Made by a program: the position numbers and the translations under genes. This document shows positions 41,576-55,200 of a stretch of 64,000 nucleotides of DNA, in pieces. Below the pieces are notes generated by a model that was given only the letters and a program-made list of their open reading frames with translations, was not told the origin of the DNA and made no database searches. Position 1 is the first letter of the stretch, and each line of letters opens with the position of its first letter. Source of the stretch: Xanthostigma xanthostigma (taxonomy: Eukaryota; Arthropoda; Insecta; Raphidioptera; Raphidiidae); the NCBI GenBank assembly GCA_963575645.1, contig OY754470.1:47213201-47277200 (forward strand). The letters run 5' to 3'.

Positions 41576-44500
41576 CTGAAATGGGTCTTTATTATTGGAA
41601 ATTTTCTCCTCTTCGCATCAAGAAAATAGAAAGATCTTTTTTAAGTTTTCTGTTTGTAGTTTTAACGTAAATGTAAGAAATTACTGTAGATATATAGACT
41701 TGAACACTAAATGCAGTGTTTACAATTAATGGATTTATTACTTACTTTGCTCAATTAAGAAGAGGAAGTGCATCAATTATTTAACAAAACAATAACCTCA
41801 ATTATATGAGAAATTATACGAGAAATTAATGGCACTTGGAGACAAGATGACCACACTCATCCTCCTAAATCACATCCCTTTCGATGTCAAGGCCAAGCAA
41901 TCCCAACATGAGTCAAACGCGCCTTTACAAATATCCTGTGCGTTGATTCACATTTTTTATCCGTGAGTCAACACATGCCAGTCTGTATAAATTTTAAACA
42001 ATAATTTAATTCATGGCCATATTCACCGAACGTAAGTAGTTATTAGTTCGGTTTGTTTGTTCTTCAGGTAGCTATTCCTTCGAATAAATAGCGATAATTC
42101 AATTCACCAAATATAATTATGTTTACTGCAGGTATAAATCTATTCTGTCTTACTTCGAGGGTATAAATATTTATTCGCCTGATAAAATAATAATGGCCGC
42201 CACATAAATCATTATACCTAACCTATATTTGAAGGCAGCTGCAGATATATGTGTACAAGAATCTTTAACAATCTTCCAAGATCCATAGATCGTTAAGAAT
42301 GTTTTCTGCTTTTAAAAAGGCCGTATTTAATTTTCTGATTATTTTATGAATTTTGTTATAATTTTATACTTCTTTATATACTGTAATAACTTGTTACATA
42401 CCTCTGTCACTGTAATTAATAAATTTCTATTCTATATATCTACAGATTGCTCTTGTGATTTTATTTACGTGTTATTTATTAACCTTTTTTGAAGTTTATA
42501 GTTGCGTAAAACATTAAAGTTGGTGAAAGTTTTGTGTGCAATTGAGTTAGGATAAAACATTATTATTTTGTGAACCTTTTTTTGACTCAATCGGTCGGAT
42601 TTTTGGGTGAAAGTTAAAATATTCAACAAAAAGGACAAGAAATATAGTGCAGTGTGTATTTATTCTTTAACTAATGTTTCTACCGGATATTTTGCTTGGT
42701 GAATTGAAAGTAAATTTTATTCTAACGAATAAATTTGTTCCAAGATTGGTAACTTCTATCTTTAATAGTGTTTGGTGAATATGGACATCAGACACAAGTA
42801 ATTCTTTTCAACCCTCGCTTAGCATATTGATGTCAAGGTCCCGTTTATACACGACCACAGAAAAATAATAAAGTTATACAAACGGGATAATTAAATAAAT
42901 GTAGCGGTTCTTTTGATGTTTGCGTTTTAATGACCTTGAAACTATATGGTCCCTTTTAAGAGTATTTATTCTACCTACAGATATCCTCCGCATTCTTCAT
43001 CTCGTATCCTTTTCCCTTGTTTCAATGCAGTTACAACTTTCTCGACGAAAGGTAAAGGGTTCGATAAAGAGCCAAATGAAAGATCAAGAATTACACTACA
43101 GATCCAAGAGATGATTTTTTTTGGCTACGTATAGAAAGATTACGTAATTTATAATTATAAATCAGGAGATTAAAAATAATTTAAAAAAACACGTTTTTAT
43201 GGCAGTAAACTTTTCAATATAAGGATTTTGTTCAACAGCGATACGAAGTTCCTCAACTCAATATAATTTAATTTTTTAGAATAGGCGATGAACAAAAAAA
43301 TTAAAAAAAGCGAGGGATGCTTTCTACTTTTTTTAACAATTCTTTACAAATAGCTTGCGACTCAAAACAATTGATATCAAACACTCCACGCTCTTTTACA
43401 TTAAAGTTAATATTTTTGTCAATTATTTGATACTAATTTTAAGCTTATTAAAAAAAAAATAAATTATATCGTGTTAGGATTCCGTCACATAGTTACGTAC
43501 ATACAGGTCAAGCTAATGATAACGTGTTAAAAAAACTGTCAGGGTCGTCGTTTTTGCGTAAAAAGACAGCAATAAATGTAGTTTTAGATTAGAATAAAAC
43601 TGGATTCCTATTATTTCCAATAATAAGAAAATATACCACAAGTAATTCATTTCTATGAAATTAATTGAAAACATTTCGTCGTTGGTTCTGTAATAGCTCC
43701 TATGTGCGTAGTTGGCAGATTTGACGTTTTTTAGATGAAAAGATTCGGGAAACGGAGCTCTATACACTAGTAATACCTCCAAATTAATTTTACAGTAACC
43801 AACAAGGGGAAATAGCTCTTATGTGAAAAGTTGTATCAAATAATTCCTCCCATGTGCCAATAAATCCGAAATTTACGTTAAATATTTTTTAAGAAAATAC
43901 TTCGTCTTAATTAAACATGTATAGTGAAGATAAGTATGAATTAGTAATATACCTCTGAAATTGCTAGTTCTTACCATCCATTGCTGAAATAACCACTTTT
44001 TGGCCTTTCCTGCATTTTTTACTTTTTGCACATAGGAGGTATTACATAACCAACGACGATTTGTTAAGTACTTACCATTCCATCATCCCCGTCTTATTGA
44101 ACTGCGAGTGTTTGCGTTTTGGATTTAATCTAATAACAAGAAGAATGTTCCAGAATGTCTGATCACTATTATCACTAATACACAAATTACACATTTCTTC
44201 AATATAATTATAAAGTCTGCGATTATTAATTTTAATTTAGTCAACTATAGGTAAATTGTTCACATTGCTCCACAATAAACTGTTTGCTACTAGTGGTCTA
44301 ATAGAATCATTCGACTTTGGATTGGAAGCAAATTATGTAATAGTAGGTATATTTTTTAGAGGTGACCGAATTGCTTAAAACGCTATTTTTAATAATTTTT
44401 ATGTATTCAATTCTTTGTATAAATTACAAATATACAGTAGGTAATGAATTATTGTGGTTTTTTAATTTTTTCTTAAGTATTATAACGGTTTACAATTGGT

Positions 44501-44600
44501 CGCCCCTGAGTAAAATTTTACATCAAACCTATGAGAAAAAAATTCAAACTTTGGCTTTGAATACTGTAGAAGTGTGGCATTACGAGCACTACACGACAAT
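41576..44600. other. intergenic, nothing recognised
   Basis: No gene or bounded repeat recognised. Sequence around 42600-42800 is unique-looking. GTCACATAGTTACGTACATA near 43487 resembles a retroelement tail. Confidence 0.4.
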
Positions 44601-45506
44601 TTTAATCATGTTTGAAAAGGAATAAGCGCTATGAATGAGTGCAAGCGAGAAGGCCAGTCGACTGTGATACGCGCAAGAGAGTACGTTGCTGTGAGATGCT
44701 GTCGCGATCTGGTCTGGAGGAAAGCAATCGATTGGTTATATAGCGCGGAGAGACTGATTGACCGTCTAAGCGCGAACATCACGCTAGACGACAACGTATG
44801 GATGTTTGATTTTGGCGACTGGATTAGCGTGTAGGAAAGGATTGAACTTGATCATTGGACACTGAGGCTAGGAGTTGTTGGATTAATATTTTGGATTAGG
44901 ATTGTTGTAGATTTTTGGATTCTGGAATAGGAGATTGTCGTGTATATTATGTTTTGTCAATAACCAGGAGCGCACATGAACTGAGTCAAAATCAGTAGCC
45001 TGCTATCATTTTCCAATGATAGGATGGTCAGTTTTTAATCTTTTTAGAGTGTTAGATTCGTTATTTGACGCTGTTGTGCTATTGCGCTGACGCTATTCTG
45101 GCGCATAGCTGTTTTTGGATTTTGTGATTGTCTGGTTTTGTTTTATTTATTAATTAGTCGTTGGTTTTTTTTTTATCTTTTGTTGAGTTGGGATTTAACT
45201 TTTCAAATATTTTTTGATCGGAAGCCAAACCGTGTGCCTCAATTTGGACCAGTTGAAGTTCGCTTCGTGCGGTCTAAGTGTCCTGGCGTCCATTACATTA
45301 CCTGTTGGTAAAACACGCACGATTTTTTGTATCCTCCAATTTTTTCTTCCGATACTGCCTTTTTTAGTAGTTGTATTGCCCTTTGTGTCTTGTGGTAGGT
45401 GGTTGTGTTTTTTATTACGAGCTTATGGCCTGGTGCTGTGTTGTTTTGTGTTAACTGCTACGCATGACTGTGATGGTTCTGTTACCGTTCGAAGAGAGGT
45501 TGGAAC
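44600..45506 (+). mobile_element. GC-richer block ending in MITE family G terminus
   Basis: The block ends TGTGATGGTTCTGTTACCGT + TCGAAGAGAGGTTGGAAC, matching the right ends at 7697 and 16812. No left partner is seen within about 1 kb. The less AT-rich body (44630-45460) could be part of the longer parent element, but shows no recognisable transposase. Confidence 0.4.
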
Positions 45507-45599
45507 AAAGTTATAGTTGTATTTGTTCACGTAATGTATAGAGAATATGTACATATACAAGAAATTACCACTTGAAGGATGACTCCACCACACAAGGTG

Positions 45600-45705
45600 T
45601 CTAGCTCACAATCATCAAATATCAAACTTGGGTCTAAACGACATCACAAAATATCCATGGGCAGAGGCGGTATTCGAACCCACGACAGTCTGCCTAGAGG
45701 TTTAC
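45600..45705 (-). mobile_element. tRNA-derived SINE fragment
   Basis: On the - strand GACTGTCGTGGGTTCGAATA + CCGCCTCTGCCC carries a B box (GGTTCGAATACC). The body GATATTTTGTGATGTCGTTTA follows. The A-box half is not recognisable. Confidence 0.55.
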
Positions 45706-45709
45706 AAAT

Positions 45710-46890
45710 CCTAAATACAGCTTTGATGTTTTGAACTAACTGAAAATAATTATTCTATTTTTTGACAATTTATATTTGTAAACTTTTTAACACGAAGAAA
45801 ATATGCTATGCAACTATAACAATGTAATTTTCTGAACACTGTGTATCTAGTAAAAGAAACATTTAATTACTGTGCCTTTTTGAATTCATACAAAAAAAAT
45901 CTCCTTTATATTATACAATAAATGGCCTTGTCGCAAATTGTGATAGTTTAGCTAAAGATGAATGATACGCCATCTGACAATTTTCTAGTGGGAGCTGCTA
46001 TTTGCTAACTAAAAAAAAAAGATAATATAAAACAAACAATGCGAATAATTATTCATAAAAAAAAACCGTTACCTTTTAGTTTTTCAGAGCTGTTTCTGGA
46101 AAACCGTTATTTCCTGATTGTCATCTTTAGATTTTCCTTGATTTCTCAATAAAAAAATAATCAAAATAAAAATAATACAATATAATTTATAACATAAATA
46201 TAAATATAAAAAAATAGATTAAATTATACGAAAAATTAATTCAACCCACCAGAATACATAATTACTTCAGAAGACTATAATATATAAGCCATAGACAATA
46301 AACTAAAAGATCAGACAATTTGGGGTGGTATAATAGATAATTGTTCAGTTTGAATGTACACAAATAAATCGATTTTTTAGCCATTCGTTACAGTTTTTAT
46401 TCGTTTTGAAAATTTTAAAAATTGAAGTGAACCTAATATAAATATAAATAAAAGTATCAAAATAGTTGTTTTCGGAAAGGTCCCTTTAAAATGCATTTCA
46501 CAACTTTCAGGCTAAGAATGTTTGCGTATTTAGGATTTTTCTTGTTAGTTTAAGAGCTTTATCTACAAAATTGACAAATTTTAATTCTTCAGCACATCTA
46601 TAAGCGGATAATAATAATTTTACAGCTCTGCTGTTTTATGACACACTTTTTGTAATTGACCAAACCTTGTCTAGTGAGCTCTTGAAATGCTTTGTTACAC
46701 TAAATGGTAATTTATTCTTTAGAATCAAGGTTAGAAATTGAAGAGCTGTTAAATTTTTGTTACTTTCAAACAAATTTAACACTACATATGGTAAAAAAGT
46801 GAACCAGTACTGTAAACTTTGACCATACAAAATAGCACCAAAACTCAGTAAAGAAAAAAGTGTGTGTGTGCCAGCTCCGAAGCACGACTA
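45710..46890. other. AT-rich intergenic, nothing recognised
   Basis: No gene seen. Confidence 0.4.
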
Positions 46891-47101
46891 GAGTTGACTC
46901 CTTAGATACGCTGTGTAGTGTATTCCATCTCAATCTTTCGCACGTTAAACCCTACAGATATATGCTTGTCTCTTTTGAAGCGGACGAGAGTAATGCTACA
47001 CTTGAAGCTGTGGGGAGTAACGCCTCACCAATTGATTTTGCTACTCATAAAATTTCCGTACCGGACCTTATAACTCAACATTGTTTCATAAGGAGTAAAC
47101 T
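46891..47101 (-). mobile_element. MITE family M2, copy 2
   Basis: GAGTTGACTCCTTAGATACG ... CATAAGGAGTAAACTTTG. Inverse orientation to 10131-10411, without the 63-bp duplication. It lies about 200 bp before the hAT element upstream of gene B. Confidence 0.65.
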
Positions 47102-47105
47102 TTGA

Positions 47106-47303
47106 AAATTAGGCCGAAAACAGTTTTACGCTGACGGTTTTATAGTGCTGTATGCCACCGAACGTCAGCGTAACTTGTTGTTTTAAACGTATTCGAATCA
47201 TTTCGATAACGTTCGTGTTTCGTTCACGAATTAAATCAACGTTCACGAATCGACTGCATACACGAGCGTAGATAAAGAGCGTGAATATTGTGTGTTCTCG
47301 TCT
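47106..47303 (+). promoter_or_regulatory. possible original upstream region of gene B, now displaced
   Basis: Unique-looking sequence of moderate GC lies between a MITE (to 47101) and the hAT element. Removing the hAT element and one copy of its 8-bp duplication would place this stretch directly before the gene B leader. It is rich in ACGTTC / GAACG motifs. Its promoter role is inferred from position only. Confidence 0.25.
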
Positions 47304-47311
47304 ATAGCATA

Positions 47312-48908
47312 TAGTGTTGTCAAGAATCGGTACTTTTAAGTATTTAGGGTACCCGGTACTTTTATATCGAGTACCCGTTACTTTCTACCCGTTACTTTTA
47401 CCCGGTACTTTAAGGTGCTGAGAACCGGATCTAGGTATAACTAATACTGTATTATAGTAATACCTATACTCTATAGCCGCCAGCCGGTATTCGTTACTTA
47501 TAGGTACCGATTGCATACTGCATACATAAGGTATTGATATTAACGTATTGGTAGGTACATTATAGCACGTCGTTTAGGTACAATATGCAACCTCCTTTCA
47601 TACAACAATGAAAACAATGTTATCTAATTGAAAGTAATGCAAATAATTAAGTTGAAACTTTATCATTTTTTGTGAGTAAAGCGAATTATTTTTTGTAGTA
47701 TTTAAATAATATAATTTGCATATTGTATAATATTAACCATTAACCAATGTCAATTTCGGATTGTTGAATGTCGAGACTCGAGTTTCTCTGTAACGTTTTC
47801 TTTACAGACAATTTATACAGACATCCGTGAAAGAATTTTATGATAATTCGAAAATTAAGTACAGACAATACAGATATCATATTTTATATTGTGTAGGTTA
47901 GTGAAACTAAAACAAACTAACAGACAAAAAATCATGTACCTAAATGGCAGAATCCTATGAACCGTGCAAACTACAATTATTACGAACTTATAAATTACGA
48001 ATTAAATTTTTTTTTTATAATTGAACTAATATGCCAGTTTTGTTTATTTGGTAGTTTGGAAAACTCTTAAAGTAATCAGTGTACGCATTTTATGTTGAAC
48101 AAACTAAACAAAACTGTACTTATACACTGTCCTAGTGTCCTATAGTGTAGGAAATTCACTGATTCTACATTCTACAACGCAGTCGTGTCTATATTTTGAA
48201 ACCGACCTGCATGTGTATAGTGTACAATATGGATACTGTATCGTTTTGTTTTTTTTAGGATTATAAAATAATATTATGTATTATACTGAACCAAATAAAT
48301 ATAATTTAGTTATTAGTTTAATAGTTATGTGCAATCTACAGTAGGTAAATTCTTTTTTTATTCAAAATGTCGTGTTATATTTTTTTCCTACTCTAAAGCC
48401 AGATTCCTATTACAATTACAGATACAGTGTCGTCATAAAATTGTGACATGTAATAACAAATTATGTACATATTTGAAAAAATAAATCTTTATTTTGTTTC
48501 TAACTCTAAGGGAAACCGGAAAATGGCTAAATATTATTAAGGGATTCTGATTTCTGAACTGCCTTTGGCGTCAGTTTGACACACCTCACCTACGTCCTAC
48601 TGCATCTGTATTTTGTATCGCACTTACAGCGTATTGTATTTAGTTTCATAAGCACTGCCAGAAGGCAGACGCCAGTGTATGTGTATGTGTTTGTGTAATG
48701 TGTACCGGGTACCCTACCCACAGAGCACGTATCTCTTGGTATTTGTACCGTAATGTGTATTGTGTACGCACGGATCTCTCGGTACTTGTACCTATTCATA
48801 CACGAAGTAACGAAGTAACGGGTACTTTTTCAATTGAATACCCGGTACTTCGGATCTTGGTAAGTACCCGGTACTTAGTAACGGGTAGTTACATTTCTGA
48901 CATCACTA
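47312..48908. mobile_element. 1.6-kb non-autonomous hAT element with perfect 8-bp duplication
   Basis: Flanked on both sides by ATAGCATA (47304-47311 and 48909-48916). Ends TAGTGTTGTCAAGAATCGGT and CATTTCTGACATCACTA. Subterminal GTACCCGGTAC / ACCGGGTA / ACGGGTACTT words are dense in the first about 110 bp and last about 200 bp, as in hAT transposase binding regions. The interior is AT-rich, with no transposase frame. Confidence 0.9.
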
Positions 48909-49012
48909 ATAGCATAGCCGTCAGGCAGACAATATTTATTAAACTGGTGACAGTGTTGTGCGTACAGCGTTGTGAACAGAGTGTGCGTTGAATTGTGCGT
49001 TTGTCAGAATGC
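48909..49012 (+). promoter_or_regulatory. gene B proximal leader with upstream ATG
   Basis: This is a 104-bp non-repetitive stretch between the hAT element and the start codon. The ATG at 49009 opens a 22-codon frame ending TAG at 49075-49077, overlapping the main start out of frame. If the transcript includes it, ribosomes must leak past it to start at 49013 or 49016. A weak acceptor-like GTTTGTCAG ends at 49007, so a spliced leader is also possible. Confidence 0.4.
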
Positions 49013-49268
49013 ATGATGGCGGAACAGTCATTTCTTTTAATAAACAAAGAACTATTAACACAACAAACGGACACTAGTGTACAACAGTGCGGCGGTACAA
49101 TGTCTCAAAAATCGAGACCTAAACATTTAAAATTAGATACAACAAAGACATCAATAGATAATAATATGCCATCATCTACACCTATTATGTCTTCTTGTGT
49201 GTCAAAACCTTTAGATGTTGGTTTCAACGACCTCACTTATTCGGTTAAAACCGGAATTATGCGTAAAG
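49013..49268 (+). CDS. gene B coding exon 1
   Basis: Residues 1-85 plus one base. The frame opens ATGATGGCGGAACAG, and either of the two tandem ATGs (49013, 49016) could start translation; the second has G at +4. An out-of-frame ATG at 49009 precedes both. The donor is AAAG|GTAAAC at phase 1, the same phase and protein position (after ...RK) as gene A exon 1. Confidence 0.8.
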
Positions 49269-52200
49269 GTAAACATTATTATTTTATACCATACTAGTTT
49301 AAAAGTTCTTGGTTTTCAAGAATTTTGTTAGGGTTGCGTCTGAATTAAAAACGGTTTTCTTTGTAAATTGTTCTTGAAGTGGGGATAGTTGGACCATTCT
49401 ACGCACATGTCAACTAATCAGCTGTCTTTTGTTGTGAAATTTGTTGTTTGAGTGAGATAGATGCATTGACAATTCTTGATGTAGAAAAGAGGCAGATAGA
49501 ATTTTGATTGAGAAGGTTACTGACTCCACGTGTAATCTGAAATATAAACAAATCTGTGTTTATACGCTGCTTTCAGAGTTTTTTAGTATATTAAAAAACA
49601 AAAACGTATTTTAAATTTTTGCAGCATATTATCCTGGTTTTTAATACTAACCTCTAGATTTTGGAAACACTTGATTACAATTATAAAGCGACTGTTATCA
49701 TCAAGGAGTTTATTTTTTATCTTTATTAAAATAAAAAAAAAGTACAGATAAAAATCAGAAAATGTTAGATCGCACCTTTTAGAAAATATTTATATAAAAA
49801 AATAATATCAGTTTGTTTTAATTGTTCAAAAATTTTAATTTCAAAAGATGTTTGTTTATAAATTGTCTATAATTTAAATTATGTGGGTACTAGCGTATTC
49901 AAAGACATTTTTGTAAATAAAAATTGATCGAAATATATACAAATATAATGTTAATATTAATATTATCAAAAATAATTAGTAAATGTTCACTACAGTATAT
50001 TTCATGACAAAATTATAATAACAATGTTTTTCATATTGCGATGTAAAAATGTTTATTAACAATTATAACAAACTAGTAGCTCTATCCTACTGTTATCAAC
50101 AGTATTTATTATATTGCACTAAAGGAAAGACCATTCTATCACCGAATAATTTATCTATGATTATAGACGTCCAAAAATAATCATGAGTGAATAGTCTTTT
50201 TACCATTCCGAACTCCACAAGTGGGAAATAATTTAGATCAAAGTTCACTTTTCATAATTTTACTATATTTTTTCGTTTTGAGGTCTCCGTATCCAAAAAA
50301 AAAAAAACACATTTTTGTGTGTCTGTTTATCTGTAAACACGATGCAGGTTAAACGGATGAACAGATTAAAATCAAATTTTGGGAAGATGTTTGGTAATCA
50401 AATATGAAGAGCCCTATTGATTTTGGGGAAGATCGGCACATGCGCAGAAGATATAACGTTGTTTATTTATATAATAATGGTATACTTACATAACAGTTTA
50501 TTCTTCCATTTATTTTTACAAGAAAGTTTCGATAAAAGATTTTTTTTAAGTTTGATAGTTTTGAAAATAAAAAAAAAATTGTTCAAAATATATTATCTCA
50601 AAAAGAAATTAGCATGTAACCAATGTAATGTCGCCCAGTTGGTTAGATTTTTTTAATATAACACATCTCTAGGAAAAGTATTTTTTGTATTTAATGCCTG
50701 CACGTAAATAATTTATTGTTCTAATTATACAATATTATTATATTCAAAGGCCCTGATGATGAAAATATTTTTTTTTGAAACGGTAGCTACAAGAGAAATA
50801 TTCGTAAAGCTTCATTTCATAATTGTTGTTAAACTAAACTTTCTCACAACGATATTTAATCATTTATTGGAACCAGACTAAATACGGGCAACTTTGATGA
50901 TTACGAATTTAGTTTAAAATAATTATAATGTCTGATGTATAGAAACCGGTTCAACTGGGTTTCAACATTAAATAGTTACCGATATTGCAGTGATTTCACA
51001 AATAAAATTTTTTACGAACCTTTTATTACCTTCACTTGTTAGGATCAAATCTTGTTATCCGATTTTGGCCCACTTGAACATATTCGATCAGCTTGAAAGT
51101 TTGCACAAATATATAATTCAGAATACGGGAAGCAAAAAAAAGCGTGGTACCGATTTGGTATGTGTTAATTTGTACACATTGTGATGAAACATACATCATT
51201 TACTTCGTTTTAATGATGGGAAGTGCACAGTATATGTTTCATCACAATGTGTACGAATAAACATAGGTAAAATCGATTTAGGAGAAATTCATATAATGAC
51301 AAAAGAACCTAAATAACTTAAAAATTTAGTGAATTATGATAGATTTTTGACCACTGGATGACCACTAGTAATTATTATAATTTTATACGGATGTATTTTA
51401 TATAAACACTGCCTTAGAAATTTTCGAAACTCCTCCGCTATTTTTACTATAAATGTTCCGGTTCTCTGGCCATGAAAATAAAATATTATCAAATTTTTGA
51501 GAAAAAATAAAACAGTACGTGAGGTGAGCCGTTTCTTTGATCCATAAAACTTCCCGCAGTATGATCAATATAAAATATTATGTATTTATCAAATGAGATC
51601 CGAGAAATCCTTTCGCAGTCTTTTTGTACAAAAAAACGGTTTGACCAATTTTTATTTCTTTGGGATCATACTGACAATAATAAGCTTCGATTGGCACCCT
51701 AACAATCATTTTTTATTCGCGAGATTTCGCGTAAAATCCACCTTTTTTGCAATATTTTTATTTAAAATTTATTAGATGGATTTTGATAAAAAAATGTTTT
51801 ATCATATTAATGCTAAAACGGTTCGATTATTGGCATCATAATTTTTAATTCGTGAGATGTTTTGTTAAAGCTACTTGTTTCAGTCTATTTGGCAAAAAAA
51901 AAAATGGCTAGACCGATTTTGAAAACATTTCTTTCAGATCATATTTACGTTAATACGCGTCGATTGGCACCCTAACGTGTCATTCTTTAACTCGAGATTC
52001 CGTCTTATAGAAAGAAATGAACGTACGTACTTACGTATACGTACAAACACACGCACGCACACACACAGGCATCTTTTTAAAATTAGTTGTATAACCTTGA
52101 AACCTATAAGTTTGTTAAAAATTTTGTTTTCCATTGGAATAACTTCCCTGTGTACTGGAACATTAAAAAGAAATTTGGTTAGGATAAAAATAAGCCCTTA

Positions 52201-55200
52201 AACTACATTTTAGCACAACATTTGCTCTCAAAGTATTGCTGGTAATTATGATGACATTATCTTAAGAACATAGACAAATGTTTCAAGTTAAAAAACATAT
52301 GTTTGTGGAGTCTTGTCTGGGACACTTTGTACATAGTCAAGAAATTCAAAACTAGTAATTATATTCTATCGGCATAAATGTGACAGCAATGCTTTTTTAG
52401 ATTAAGAAATGTTTGAAAATAACTTATTATCTAGTTGTTTGTCCATTTCTCCAAAGGGTCCCAAGTCTTACTGATAAATTTCTTTTTATCAGTGCTTATT
52501 TTATATTTTATCGTTGAAGTACTTTCTTCTTATTGACGGCCATATTTGTTTGATTAGAATTTATTTATTATTAGCGATGTCTATTTATACAATAAATAAA
52601 TAAAACGGTCTCAATTGCATGAAACTTTTTAGACCAGACGCGACTTTTTTTATAGAGGTATACCCCTTTGCAATATTCGTTTTTTTTTGTACAAACGAGG
52701 CCATGCCCTCTCCCATTTCTAATACCATTTTACAATTATGTTTTATTTTAACTTGTTTGTGATTTTATTTTTAATAAATGTTATCTTTGAAATAAAATTA
52801 TTTTATTTGATAAATTATGAACGATAATTATAATTTTTAGATATTTTTAAAATAAATACCTAAACACATTTTGTGTAATGTATTACATAACCATAGCTGT
52901 TGGCGACTTCAAAAATAATTTGATTCTGATTGCGTTGTTTTAAGGCTAGTTTACACAGTGCGAGCTACTGACTAGACAGTAGACAGCTACTCGGCTTGTC
53001 TACTCGTACGCCAGTAGCTCGGCTCGCCTTTGCTGTCTACACGATACGAGTAGCTGCTGTCTAGTCTTGCGAGTTGCCACGATGTCGAATTCGTTAAACA
53101 CTACGCATGCGCAACACAAAACACGGGTTCCGCTCAGTAGACTATCCCGCTCGCACTGGCGAGCTACTGCCGAACGCGTAACTCGGATGCGAGCTACAGT
53201 CTTACTCGCACGTGCGAGTTACTCGTAAGTGACGTCCAAACAGTGCGAGTTACTACAGTGCAGCTACTCGGCAGGCTGACTCGTACGCTAGCTCGCACTG
53301 TGTAAACTAGCCATTGATTTTAAGTTTTAGTTCGAACTTTGTCTTCCAGTGATTAATCCTAAAAAGTAAATTTTGTAATACTCCTCTTATAAACAAACGA
53401 AATGAAGATACATTGAACTTACAATTATTAATATTTACAGAAATTTACGTGACAAATTTGAAAATGTTAAAAACATATTTATAATTTATTTGTTATATTT
53501 GTCTGGAAGTTACCTTGAAGGTGGATATATATATTTTTTCTAATATACATGCTGTTTTCGAAGTAATGCCGAAAAACTGCAAAGGTGATTTCTTAGGTCG
53601 CAGAAAGAAATTCTCATAATAAACATGTCTGTAAATAAAAATTTTTGATTTCTTATTTCACAAGGCACGAATTAAATTCGTTTTAAATTTTGACAGAATG
53701 TTGAGAAAGTCATTTAAAAAAAATGGAAGATATGCGTCGATGCGTGGACACTCAACGGAAGCTAAGTTCCTTACACATTTTATATTGATACTAGCGGTCC
53801 GTCCCGGGATGACCCGGATGCGATAGTTATAATTCTGCAAAATGTATTTCGTTTGCGGCCCGGCGTCTGAACTAATAGCTTTGAGCAAATTCTACCAGAC
53901 TTGCTTATGACCCAAATAGCTTTGAACGAGTTCTATCAGATGTCGTTACTTGGTATTGAAACCGTTTTTTTGTTTGCTTCTGAACTAATAGCTTTGAGTA
54001 AATTCTATCAGATGTCGTTACATGTTACTAAAACAGTTTTTTTTTCACAAAATACCGTAATTTAGTACAAAATATTTAATAAAAACTATCCTATAGCATA
54101 AGTTGCACTAAGCAAGACACATTTACAAAATTTCATTAAAATCGGTTCAGTGGTTTCGGAGATATATTGGAACATTTTTTCTTGAACTGATTTAAAGAAT
54201 CGTACTCCAAAGTTTTTGGAAACACTCAGTATACCGCAAGCTTTATCAATTCTTGTGGTATTTATATATATATATATTATTATTTCTTTTGTCAAGGGTA
54301 TAACTCTCAGATAGTGTACAAGAAAATTGTTTTAAAATAAAGTGGAAACGAACCGATAAGTACTTACGAAAGAATCTCTTTGTTTTTAGATAGATTGTAG
54401 ATGTAGGCTATAGACGTTCGACAGCTAAGTGCTTGTTTTTAAAAGATTATCAAATGGTTAAGAAGATTTTAATAATCTTGACGTTTGATGGCTTAAAATA
54501 TCATTATAAAAGAAGCGATGCTTGTCTTTGTTTCGGAACTTCATTTCATTATTTTAAACTCGCCGTTACCTACGGTTTCATTAGAATTAGTGGCCGTTTT
54601 GACAGAAATATTACTTAATCCGGATGTATCCGGATAAAAATCACACTTTAATTTTGGCTTTTAAATACCAGTTGATAGTCTACCAATTTTCAAAAACAGA
54701 ACGTCTATTTTCAAGTGATGTTGATTGCTGGTGCTGGTAGATAGACATAGCCCCAAATATCTTCTGTAAAATGAACCAAGGTCGATTTTTGTAGCTATAA
54801 TAGTTTTCGAGATATTCAAAAAATAGGGATTCCAAAAATGATGATTTCTGAATTTTTTGAAACATTTTTTTAAATTCTTTCTATGTTGGTAAAACTTCAT
54901 TATAGGATGAAAGAAAACTTCTGACCTAATTTCATCCAAATCGGAAGGGGTCGATTCCAACTATTGGTCGATTTGACATGGAATGACCCAAAAGAGATTT
55001 CATTTTCATGAAATGCGTATACATTTTTAGACGCTGTCACCTTGTAGTTGATCTTTTAAGCCAGGCACGTTTAGTTACTAAACGAGCATAGCGAAACATG
55101 TGTTAATTTTTAAGACGCACACCAGATTTTTCCTGATTGCCTTGTAGGCCAGTTCGCCTCTGGAGTGAGAATCCGGCAATTAAATAACAAACATTGATTC

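Noticed and set aside
45214-45516. 100-codon hydrophobic open frame
   Set aside because: It runs into the terminal repeat of a MITE, has no recognisable domain and no splice or promoter context.
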